A stretch of 9,108 bases of DNA from JBHPGW01 sp042569785 (GTDB lineage Bacteria > Planctomycetota > Phycisphaerae > Sedimentisphaerales > Anaerobacaceae), in NCBI GenBank assembly GCA_042569785.1, contig JBHPGW010000090.1, forward strand, positions 1 to 9,108, read 5' to 3'. Below are positions 1-6,448 of the stretch, one piece after another. Under the pieces are notes generated by a model that searched no databases, had not been told where the DNA came from, and worked only from the letters and a program-made list of their open reading frames with translations. Position 1 is the stretch's first letter; each line of letters begins with the position of its first letter. The translations under genes were made by a program, and so were the position numbers.

Positions 1-24
1 CACCCAGCAACATGCGGTGGTTAA

Positions 25-423
25 CACCAATTTACAGAACAAAGTTTACACTACCATTATGGTCAGGCCCATTACTATCTTGGTATAGCATTTAAAGCCC
101 AGGGCAAACTCGATGAAGCGATAAGTCACTATTACCAGGTATTGCGGATCAAGCCTGACCATGCTCCGGTACACAATAATCTGGGCAGTATATTCTTGAG
201 ACAAGGCAAACTCAACAAAGCGATCGAACACTATCGTCAGGCACTGCAAATCAATCCTAATCATATGGGAGCACACAATAATATAGCTAATGCACTGTCG
301 TCTCAGGGCAAATTCGATGAAGCGATCAGTCATTATCGCCGGGCACTTCAGATACAGCCAGGGCATGCTCAAACACAGCGTAACCTGGAACGCGCGCTCC
401 GTTTACAACAAAAAGCTAAGTAA
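25..423 (+). CDS. TPR-repeat protein, 3' remnant without a proper start
   Basis: The open frame encodes three tandem 34-residue tetratricopeptide repeats, starting near bases 58, 163 and 265. They carry the typical pattern of A/N-x-x-LG, Q-GK-(L/F)-(D/N)-(E/K)-AI, HYRQAL and a closing I-x-P-x-H. A short basic tail follows before the TAA at 421-423. TPRs form helical scaffolds for protein-protein contacts. TPR similarity extends well upstream of the only usable start codon, a TTG at 142, while an in-frame TAA lies at 22-24 and no ATG or GTG occurs between them. The two other forward frames upstream of base 58 do not read as TPR. The gene is therefore probably 5'-truncated or frameshifted, leaving a tail of a longer TPR protein; translation from TTG 142 would give only 93 residues. 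What is seen is the repeats and the missing start; that it is a pseudogene is inference. Confidence 0.5.
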   Translation, partial: HQFTEQSLHYHYGQAHYYLGIAFKAQGKLDEAISHYYQVLRIKPDHAPVHNNLGSIFLRQGKLNKAIEHYRQALQINPNHMGAHNNIANALSSQGKFDEAISHYRRALQIQPGHAQTQRNLERALRLQQKAK

Positions 424-439
424 GTTCTTAAATATATAA

Positions 440-468
440 TTGATATTTATTTTCAGAGAGTTTAATAT
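440..468 (+). promoter_or_regulatory. Candidate sigma70 promoter for the DUF362-HAD unit
   Basis: TTGATA (440-445) and TAATAT (463-468) are separated by exactly 17 bases in an AT-rich gap between the TPR remnant and the DUF362 gene. The first box matches the -35 consensus at five of six positions and the second matches the -10 consensus at four of six. Transcription would begin near 475, giving a leader of about 45 bases. This rests on pattern only; AT-rich DNA yields such matches by chance. Confidence 0.4.
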
Positions 469-519
469 GTGTTAGCATATACAAAACAATATATGAGAAT
501 TCCGAATAAAAGATTCTAA

Positions 520-1608
520 ATGAATTCACAAAAACAAAGATCAAAAGTAGTAGTATTGAAAACCACTCCCGAGACGGTTTTGGATAGCTACGCTGAGCTT
601 ATGCACCTTGCCGAGTATGAAAATGTTATTTCCAAAGACATCGACACACTTATCAAGCTGAACCTCTCGTGGACGAAATATTTTCCAGCTTGCTCGTCAC
701 AGCCCTGGCAGGTAGAGGGTGTAATAAAAACTCTTATCGAAGACGGGTTTTCAAAAGAAAAAGTTCTGCCCATTGAAAATAAAACGGTAGTCACCGACCC
801 TATAAAGGGCGCACATAACAACAAGTGGATGCCGGTACTGGAAAAATATGGGTTAAACTTTACACCTTTGCCGGAAGTTGAATGGATCAAATACGATTTT
901 GGGCAGGGCCTTTTGAAACTGAATGATATTTTTCCGGAAGGCATTTTGATACCAAAAATGTTCAAGGGGAAAAATGTAATTCATCTGCCAACGTTAAAGA
1001 CACACGGACATTCGCAAACTACAGGAGCGATCAAAAACTCATTTGGCGGACTTCTTAAAGAAGTACGTCACTATGCGCATAAATACATCCACGAGGTTCT
1101 GGTTGACCTTGTTATTATGCAAAAACAGCTCCATCCCGGGATCTTTGCGGTGATGGACGGTACGGTCTGCGGCGATGGGGCCGGGCCGAGAACGATGGTT
1201 CCGAGAATAAAGAATTTTGTTCTGGCAAGCGCCGACTCTGTCGCTATCGATGCCGTAGCGGCCAAGATGATGGGCTTTAATCCTATGGACATTGATTATA
1301 TTCGCATCTGTGACGAAATGGGGCTCGGTACAGGTAAGCCAGAGAATATCAAAATAGTTGGTGAGGACATCTCGGAGGTAAACTTCGGTTTCAAAACAAA
1401 AAAGAGTTTTGTCATTTGGGGCGACCAGATGCTTAGGAAAGGCTGCCTGAGATGGCTGGAAAAACCGTTACTGCATTCGTCGCTGGTTGGCTGGGCGCCA
1501 TTCGCGTCGAATCTTTATCATGATTTCCTCTGGTATCCGATAGTCGGCAAAAAAATAATTCGTGATTTTATGAAAACCCAATGGGGCAATCTGTTTCAGC
1601 AATATTAA
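520..1608 (+). CDS. DUF362 domain-containing protein
   Basis: The 362-residue protein matches the DUF362 family (PF04015), often annotated as a putative iron-sulfur or uncharacterised protein. Recognisable parts are the HLPTLKTHG segment (155-163), followed by GAIKNSFGGL, and the DG-x-x-x-GDGAGPR stretch (213-224), followed by a segment rich in Ala and Asp (SADSVAIDAVAAKMMGF). The C-terminus ends in an aromatic segment. No CxxCxxC ferredoxin cluster is seen, unlike longer DUF362 proteins that carry a 4Fe-4S domain. No signal peptide or clear membrane helix is evident, so a cytoplasmic location is likely. The start is fixed at ATG 520 because an in-frame TAA lies directly before it (517-519); there is no convincing Shine-Dalgarno site. 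The HAD gene follows after 18 bases, suggesting co-transcription. The biochemical function of the family is not established, so none is assigned. Confidence 0.85.
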   Translation: MNSQKQRSKVVVLKTTPETVLDSYAELMHLAEYENVISKDIDTLIKLNLSWTKYFPACSSQPWQVEGVIKTLIEDGFSKEKVLPIENKTVVTDPIKGAHNNKWMPVLEKYGLNFTPLPEVEWIKYDFGQGLLKLNDIFPEGILIPKMFKGKNVIHLPTLKTHGHSQTTGAIKNSFGGLLKEVRHYAHKYIHEVLVDLVIMQKQLHPGIFAVMDGTVCGDGAGPRTMVPRIKNFVLASADSVAIDAVAAKMMGFNPMDIDYIRICDEMGLGTGKPENIKIVGEDISEVNFGFKTKKSFVIWGDQMLRKGCLRWLEKPLLHSSLVGWAPFASNLYHDFLWYPIVGKKIIRDFMKTQWGNLFQQY

Positions 1609-1626
1609 GTTTGATCGCCAGGACAA

Positions 1627-2310
1627 ATGATAAAGTTAGCTATTTTTGATTTAGATGACACGCTGTACGACGAGGTCGACTACTGTCGCAGTGGGCTTAG
1701 TTCGGTTGCACAGTTGCTGGCCGAATCAACTGAGGGGGCAACGGCTGAAGATGTTTTTGGGGTTCTGTGGGGTCAGTTTAATGCCGGCGACCGCACGAAA
1801 ATATTCAACGATGCTCTTGATAAGCTTGGTATCGACTATACCGCTGATTTTATAATGAGTCTGGTAAAACATTATCGCGAGCATAAACCGGATATTATAC
1901 TGCCTGACGACAGCAGGACTGTGCTGGAGCAGCTTCAGGGCAAATACACGTTAGCACTTTTGACGGACGGTTTTTTGCCGGCTCAGAAGCTTAAGGCCCG
2001 TGCTCTTGGAATTGAAAAATATTTCAAGTGCATAATTTATACCGAAGAACTTGGCAGAGAATTCTGGAAGCCGAATCCTGCAGGTTTCAAAAAGATACTT
2101 GCGCAGTTACAGACGCAAGCCGATTCGAGTGTTTATATTGGTGACAATGAGAAGAAAGATTTTATCGCGCCGAATGAACTGGGGTTCAAAACTATAAAAC
2201 TGATAAGACCCAGAGGGATACACACTGAAGTTTCCACAGAACAGGGAGCTTCGGCTGGGTATGTAATACATAATATTAGTGAGCTGCCAGGGCTGCTTGC
2301 GAAACTTTAA
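1627..2310 (+). CDS. HAD-superfamily hydrolase (probable phosphatase, subfamily IA)
   Basis: All four HAD motifs are present in this 227-residue protein. Motif I is FDLDDTLY, with nucleophile Asp8 and acid/base Asp10. Motif II is LLTDG, with Thr113. Motif III is Lys148 in the FWKPNP segment. Motif IV is IGDNEKKD, with the Mg-binding Asp173 and Asp178. A helical C1 cap, about residues 15-95, lies between motifs I and II. Such enzymes usually remove phosphate from small metabolites through a phospho-aspartate intermediate in the cytoplasm; the substrate cannot be told from sequence, and phosphoglycolate- or nucleotide-type activities are both possible. AGGA at 1620-1623 is a weak, closely spaced ribosome site for ATG 1627. 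The gene lies 18 bases after the DUF362 gene, and its last 35 bases overlap the tail of the opposing PilZ gene. Confidence 0.88.
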   Translation: MIKLAIFDLDDTLYDEVDYCRSGLSSVAQLLAESTEGATAEDVFGVLWGQFNAGDRTKIFNDALDKLGIDYTADFIMSLVKHYREHKPDIILPDDSRTVLEQLQGKYTLALLTDGFLPAQKLKARALGIEKYFKCIIYTEELGREFWKPNPAGFKKILAQLQTQADSSVYIGDNEKKDFIAPNELGFKTIKLIRPRGIHTEVSTEQGASAGYVIHNISELPGLLAKL

Positions 2311-2986
2311 GTCTTTCAGGCAGGTCGTCCTGACCGAGACCCTGCTCACCGGGCTTAAACGGAAGCGAATCGATGAACTGAACCGCTATCTTATCTAAAG
2401 AGCCCTTGCTGCCATCGATTCGGCAGATACGGCCTTTGCGAGTGAAGTTTAACATTTCCAATTTCTTGTTCGAGTTAATACGCGGGACGCTAAAGCGTGT
2501 GGCAATCTCCTGCCTTGGATACAGGCAGCTATCCTGTGAGTAACAGTTGAAGGAAATTCCTCTGCTGGAGACATCAAATGTCTGGCCCTGTGAGAGGACT
2601 TTGGAAAGTTCATTGCTGAACCATATCGGCTGACTATACTGTAGCCTTTGCTCTGTGCGATGTTCTTTGGTAGAGGCTGGTTCGGTTTTTGCAGGTGTCA
2701 AAGATTGGCCAATGTTTGCACCGGGTCTCTGCGCTGAAGCACCCTGGTGCTGAGGCAAAAGCTGCATTGTTTTTTCGACAACTAATTTCCACTGCTTATC
2801 GTCAAAGCCGTTCTCGATCGTATCGGCGTGGACATAAGCAACGAAGCCAGAGTCTTTCGGCGTAACGGTGCGGGCACCGCAGACAAGCTTTCCGTCATAA
2901 ATGTACAAATTCAGGGGGGCGTTTGTTACCCTTGGGCGATTCTCAATGGCTTTGGATATCAACCGTTCTATTTGAGCTGGATTCAT
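2276..2986 (-). CDS. PilZ-domain c-di-GMP-binding protein
   Basis: The C-terminal half is a PilZ domain (about 108-212 of 236) with both c-di-GMP signatures: R110-x-x-x-R114, and D138-x-S140-x-x-G143 (DVSSRG). This predicts binding of cyclic di-GMP and an effector role in motility, polysaccharide or attachment control. Residues 1-80 form a separate region, beginning MNPAQIERLISKAI and containing YIYDGKLVCGARTVTP, that I do not recognise. A Gln/Ala/Pro/Thr-rich linker (80-108) joins the two. I chose ATG 2986 because a GGAAG-like ribosome site lies eight bases upstream; a longer frame from GTG 3019 adds 11 residues but has no ribosome site. The gene lies 86 bases downstream of the DeoR gene on the same strand. 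Its stop lies inside the convergent HAD gene (2276-2310 shared). The PilZ call is firm; its partner is unknown. Confidence 0.85.
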   Translation of the reverse strand: MNPAQIERLISKAIENRPRVTNAPLNLYIYDGKLVCGARTVTPKDSGFVAYVHADTIENGFDDKQWKLVVEKTMQLLPQHQGASAQRPGANIGQSLTPAKTEPASTKEHRTEQRLQYSQPIWFSNELSKVLSQGQTFDVSSRGISFNCYSQDSCLYPRQEIATRFSVPRINSNKKLEMLNFTRKGRICRIDGSKGSLDKIAVQFIDSLPFKPGEQGLGQDDLPERLKVSQAALAAH

Positions 2987-3000
2987 TTTGGTTTCTTCCC

Positions 3001-3028
3001 AATAAAAAATCTTCTTCACTTAAGATTT
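3001..3028 (-). terminator. AT-rich hairpin with U-tract between the DeoR and PilZ genes
   Basis: On the minus strand, AAATCTT (3028-3022) can pair with AAGATTT (3013-3007) across an eight-base loop, and the second arm runs into six consecutive T. This resembles a weak intrinsic terminator after the DeoR gene, or a leader hairpin just upstream of the PilZ ribosome site. Six of the seven pairs are A-T, so stability is low. Confidence 0.25.
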
Positions 3029-3072
3029 ATTATCGGCAAAAAAGTGGTGGGGCTTTGGGAGTTTGTTTTGAG

Positions 3073-3840
3073 TTATTTTGGATATATCAGCTTGATCCGT
3101 TTTTTCTTTGCCAGCCGCTGCCATGGTTTTGATGGAGCGGTATTTGTAACGATATAGTCGATCTGGTCGAGGTCGGCGATTTTGTACAATGCGGGGTTAT
3201 CGAATTTGGTATTATCACCGACAAAGATGACTTTATCGGCCCTTTTCAGTACCAGCCTTGCGAACCCTACGGTTACCACATCTTTGCCGCTAATCCCGGA
3301 ATCTATCGTAATATCGTCAGCGCCAGTAAATGCTTTAAAGCCTCCTAACTGTGCGATGGCGGCTTCTGCGCCTGGGCCTACCGTGTCCATTCTTTCCGGA
3401 CGGTACTGGCCTCCGACGATGATTATTTTATGCCCTGTTACTTTGGCGAGCCTGCGCATCAGATATAGTGAATTGACAATAACGGTCAGATTCTTTTTTT
3501 TCGCCAGGTAGGGTACGATCTCGTAACAGGTCGAGCCGGCTTCGAGGTAGATTATGTCGCCGTCGTCGATAAGTGTGCTGGCGAGTTTGCCGACGATCTT
3601 TTTTGCGGATACCTTTTTCGTTTGACGGTATCGCACAGATGGCTCGACATCGGGAGATGTTAAAACCGCTCCGCCATAGGTCTTTTTGAGCAGGCCTTGT
3701 TTTTTGAGAAAAGTAAGGTCGCGTCTGATGGTAACTTCGCTGACATTTAGTGTGCCGGCGACCTGTGTTACATAAAGGACGCCATTTTTGCGCAATTGCT
3801 CAAGTATGTAATTTCGCCTGCTCTCGGCGGCAATACCCAT
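3073..3840 (-). CDS. DeoR-family transcriptional repressor
   Basis: The 255-residue protein has the full DeoR architecture. A winged helix-turn-helix occupies about residues 6-60, with recognition helix SEVTIRRDL (34-42) and the wing GLLKKTYGGAVL. The sugar-phosphate sensing DeoRC domain spans about 76-235. Ligand-domain landmarks are LEAGSTC (99-105), IVNSL (121-125), VGGQ (142-145) and VIFVGDNTKF (204-213), which correspond to the family's LDSGTT, TNSL, GG and ADxSKF segments. Members usually repress sugar-use genes and release DNA when a phosphorylated sugar binds. ATG 3840 is supported by an AGGA ribosome site about eight bases upstream. The gene is divergent from the E1-E2 dehydrogenase operon across 265 bases, so it may regulate that operon and itself; this is inference from position. 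The inducer cannot be named. Confidence 0.9.
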   Translation of the reverse strand: MGIAAESRRNYILEQLRKNGVLYVTQVAGTLNVSEVTIRRDLTFLKKQGLLKKTYGGAVLTSPDVEPSVRYRQTKKVSAKKIVGKLASTLIDDGDIIYLEAGSTCYEIVPYLAKKKNLTVIVNSLYLMRRLAKVTGHKIIIVGGQYRPERMDTVGPGAEAAIAQLGGFKAFTGADDITIDSGISGKDVVTVGFARLVLKRADKVIFVGDNTKFDNPALYKIADLDQIDYIVTNTAPSKPWQRLAKKKRIKLIYPK

Positions 3841-3882
3841 TTTCCATTCCTCAAAAAAGATTACAGCTAAATAACAATCCCG

Positions 3883-3891
3883 ATATTACCA
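3883..3891 (-). promoter_or_regulatory. Candidate extended -10 element for the DeoR gene
   Basis: On the minus strand the sequence reads TGGTAATAT, a TGn extended -10 with a four-of-six -10 box, about 43 bases upstream of the DeoR ATG. No good -35 box lies 16-18 bases upstream, which an extended -10 can tolerate. Pattern evidence only. Confidence 0.3.
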
Positions 3892-3920
3892 CAAAAATCG
3901 GTTACGAGCCAGTAAAAAAT

Positions 3921-3950
3921 GTTCGTTTGGGTTCGATTCTGTTCTTGTTT
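3921..3950. repeat. Three GTTC direct repeats phased at 10 bases (candidate operator)
   Basis: GTTCG at 3921, GTTCG at 3931 and GTTCT at 3941 recur at exactly ten-base spacing, one helical turn, just upstream of the rightward promoter. Further GTTC copies lie around that promoter at 4019, 4023 and 4044. The arrangement would place the motifs on one face of the DNA and could serve the divergently encoded DeoR protein. Binding is not shown by sequence alone. Confidence 0.3.
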
Positions 3951-3984
3951 TGGATAAACACCGCCCTTGAACGGGTCTTTAGGA

Positions 3985-4013
3985 TTGTTGTCACTGCGGT
4001 GTTGTGGTATAAT
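3985..4013 (+). promoter_or_regulatory. Sigma70-type promoter for the E1-E2 dehydrogenase operon
   Basis: TTGTTG (3985-3990), a 17-base spacer and a perfect TATAAT (4008-4013) are present, and TGG directly before the -10 box makes it an extended -10. Transcription would start near 4020, leaving a leader of about 85 bases before ATG 4106. This is the best promoter-like match in the window and sits in the divergent gap between the DeoR gene and the operon. GTTC motifs flank it upstream and downstream. Confidence 0.6.
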
Positions 4014-4105
4014 CGTCGGTTCGTTCACCATGGCGATAGACATGTTCTAACAGCCTTTGGTGTTTTGGATTGATTTGTATAAGACTTTTAGAAAGGGTTT
4101 GAGAT

Positions 4106-6343
4106 ATGGATTTTTGTATCGAAGACGTACGTAAGAAACCTCAGCCGCCGTTGAAAGAGCTGATAAATGATAAGATACTTACTCTTGATCAGTTGACCGA
4201 TTGGCTTCGTTCGATCTATGAGATTCGGTTCTTCGAGGAGAAGGTATTTGAACTTCTTGGTCAGAACATCATCAAGGGCGCATCACACCTGTACGCAGGC
4301 GAAGAAGCAATCGCGGTCGGAGCCACAGCTGCGATCGAAAAGGGCGACGTCATAGGCTCGACCCACCGAGGCCACGGCCACTGCGGCGCGATTGGTAACA
4401 AGTACGCCGAAACCAAAGAGGCTCACCAGAATCACTGGAACCAGATGATGGCGGAACTTATGGGCAGAGAGACCGGCTACTGCAAAGGCAGAGGCGGCTC
4501 GATGCACATCGCACAAGTTGACGGCCAGAACAATCTGGGCTCGACCGGTATCGTGGGCGGAAATCAGCCGCCAGCAGTTGGTGCGGCTATGGCAGAAAAA
4601 TATAAAAAGACAGGCAAGATCGTTCTGTCATTCTTCGGTGACGGCTCAACTAACACAGGGACATTTCACGAATCGATGAATATGGCGTCAGCTTTGAAAG
4701 TGCCGATGATAGCGATCGTGGAAAATAATCTTTACGGTATGAGTGTGCCATTCTCCGGTTCGCCTATAGAAGGCACCGTGCAGGCGAGTAACCTGACTGA
4801 TATCGCTGAACGTGCTTATGCTTATAACATCCCGGCTATGATCGTCGACGGTCAGGATGTTGTTTCAGTATTTTTGGCTATCAGGTCGGCGGCGGCAATG
4901 GTCAGAGCCGAACAGCGAATGATGCTGATCGAGGCTAAGACTTACCGCTGGTACGGCCACAGCAGAAGCGATCCGAGAGCTTATAGAACCAAAGAAGAAG
5001 AAAAAGCATGGCACGACAGGGATCCGATCATCGTACTCAGTGACAAACTGCTGAAGGAAAAACTCTGCACACAAAAAGAACTTGACGCTATAAAGGACAA
5101 GGCTTTCAAGGCTATCGAAGACGCTACGCAGTTTGGCATCGATAGTGCCTGGCCGAATCCAGCGGACCTGGCCAAAGACGTTTACGTCGAAGAGACTTAT
5201 AGCTCTGCCATTGTTGATGCAGATAAAGCAGCTGGCGTGAAAACCCTTGAAGCGACCGAGGCTTTTGAAGCCGCAATGGCAGCCTCGACCGCAAGGACCA
5301 AGAAAGAAAAAACCGAACAGGCCCAGAAGCAGGTCAAGGAGCAGTTTGGTTTGGATATTATGACGATGGGCCAGGCACTTGTAGCAGCTCAGGACGACGA
5401 ACTTGCCAGAGACGAAAACGTTATCATCATGGGTGAAGATGTTGGACTTTACGGCGGAGCTTACGGTGCGACTAAGGGTCTTGTCGCCAAGTACGGTACG
5501 GACAGGGTGATCGATACGGCTATTTCAGAAGCCGCTATCACCGGTGCCGCGGTTGGTGCCGCTCTTCGCGGTATGAGGCCTGTCGCCGAGCTTATGTATA
5601 TCGACTTTATTACAATCGCAATGGATCAGCTGGTTCATAACGGCGCTTACAACCGTTACATGTTCGGCGGTAAAGCGAAGGTGCCTATGGTACTTAGAAC
5701 AGAAGGCGGCGTAGGCAGATGTATCGCGGCTCATCATTCCGAATCGCTCGAAGCCTGGCTTATGCATGTGCCGGGACTTTATGTTGTGATGCCTTCTACG
5801 CCTTACGATGCAAAGGGGTTGCTAAAAGCTGCTATCCAAAGTGATAACCCGGTAGTGTTCATCGAGCACAAGGCTACTTACGGTCAGCTCGGTGCGGTGC
5901 CTGCGGACGATTATATTATTCCGCTTGGTAAAGCTGAGATTAAAAAAGAAGGTACAGATGTCACAATCGTCAGCTACAGCAGAATGGCAATGTGGGCCCT
6001 GGAAGCTGCTAAGAAACTCGCAGCTGACGGTATCAGTGCCGAAGTGATCGACATGCGGACATTGAAGCCATTGGATATGGATACGGTAGCTGAATCGGTC
6101 AAGAAGACCGGACGACTGGTTACTGCCAGCGAAGGCTTCTGCATGTGTGGAGCAGGCAGAGAGATCAGCGGGGCATTTATGGAATATAAATTCGAGGACG
6201 GCTCATGCGGATTCGATTATCTCGACGCTGCTCCGGTTAATCTGGCAGCAGCTGATGTACCGCCGCCAATGAGTGAGCCTTTAGAGCTTGAAAGTATTCC
6301 AAGTGTCGATAAAATTGTAGAAGCAGTAAAAAATATAATATAA
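4106..6343 (+). CDS. Fused E1 alpha/beta subunit of a thiamine-dependent 2-oxo acid (pyruvate/acetoin-type) dehydrogenase
   Basis: One 745-residue chain carries both E1 halves. Residues 30-345 are E1 alpha, with THRGHGH (86-92), GYCKGRGGSMHI (124-135) and the thiamine diphosphate/Mg motif GDGSTN (178-183) closing at NN (207-208). Residues 346-415 are an Ala/Glu/Lys-rich linker. Residues 416-745 are E1 beta, with MGEDVGLYGG (442-451), ISEAAITG (473-480), HHSESLEAW (543-551) and a transketolase C-terminal domain containing RTLKPLD. E1 decarboxylates the 2-oxo acid and transfers the acyl group to the lipoyl arm of E2. The THRGHGHC segment resembles acetoin-dehydrogenase E1 alpha more than classical pyruvate E1, so the substrate is open. 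AAAGGG (4092-4097) is a good ribosome site eight bases before the ATG. E2 follows after 105 bases. Fused E1 chains are known in other bacteria and are not an artefact here, since the frame is continuous. Confidence 0.92.
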   Translation: MDFCIEDVRKKPQPPLKELINDKILTLDQLTDWLRSIYEIRFFEEKVFELLGQNIIKGASHLYAGEEAIAVGATAAIEKGDVIGSTHRGHGHCGAIGNKYAETKEAHQNHWNQMMAELMGRETGYCKGRGGSMHIAQVDGQNNLGSTGIVGGNQPPAVGAAMAEKYKKTGKIVLSFFGDGSTNTGTFHESMNMASALKVPMIAIVENNLYGMSVPFSGSPIEGTVQASNLTDIAERAYAYNIPAMIVDGQDVVSVFLAIRSAAAMVRAEQRMMLIEAKTYRWYGHSRSDPRAYRTKEEEKAWHDRDPIIVLSDKLLKEKLCTQKELDAIKDKAFKAIEDATQFGIDSAWPNPADLAKDVYVEETYSSAIVDADKAAGVKTLEATEAFEAAMAASTARTKKEKTEQAQKQVKEQFGLDIMTMGQALVAAQDDELARDENVIIMGEDVGLYGGAYGATKGLVAKYGTDRVIDTAISEAAITGAAVGAALRGMRPVAELMYIDFITIAMDQLVHNGAYNRYMFGGKAKVPMVLRTEGGVGRCIAAHHSESLEAWLMHVPGLYVVMPSTPYDAKGLLKAAIQSDNPVVFIEHKATYGQLGAVPADDYIIPLGKAEIKKEGTDVTIVSYSRMAMWALEAAKKLAADGISAEVIDMRTLKPLDMDTVAESVKKTGRLVTASEGFCMCGAGREISGAFMEYKFEDGSCGFDYLDAAPVNLAAADVPPPMSEPLELESIPSVDKIVEAVKNII

Positions 6344-6369
6344 GAACCTAATAGCAACTGTTTTTTTAG

Positions 6370-6399
6370 ACAGGATTAACTGGATTAAACAGGATTTGT
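6370..6399 (+). repeat. Short degenerate GGATT tandem repeat in the E1-E2 gap
   Basis: Three near-identical units of nine to ten bases occur in a row (CAGGATTAA, CTGGATTAAA, CAGGATTTG), with GGATT at 6373, 6382 and 6392. They sit in an AT-rich gap between the E1 and E2 genes, preceded by a run of seven T (6361-6367). Repeats of this ACAGGATTAA type occur scattered between genes in various environmental bacteria, as I recall. No pairing stem is evident, so it is not an intrinsic terminator. Function is unknown. Confidence 0.5.
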
Positions 6400-6448
6400 A
6401 AAAAAAGTTGTAAAATTAAACTATTAAAAATATTGGTTGAGGTTAATT

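Noticed and set aside
493..519. Eight-codon leader ORF (ATG 493 to TAA 519) directly before the DUF362 start
   Set aside because: It has no ribosome site and no attenuator-like hairpins; a short ATG-to-stop run is expected by chance.
2987..3019. GTG 3019 as the PilZ start, adding 11 residues
   Set aside because: It lacks a ribosome site and overlaps the AT-rich hairpin, while ATG 2986 has a GGAAG-type site at good spacing.
2828..3157. Plus-strand open frame of 109 codons across the PilZ-DeoR gap
   Set aside because: It lies antisense to the PilZ N-terminus and DeoR C-terminus, shows no recognisable domain and has no ribosome site.
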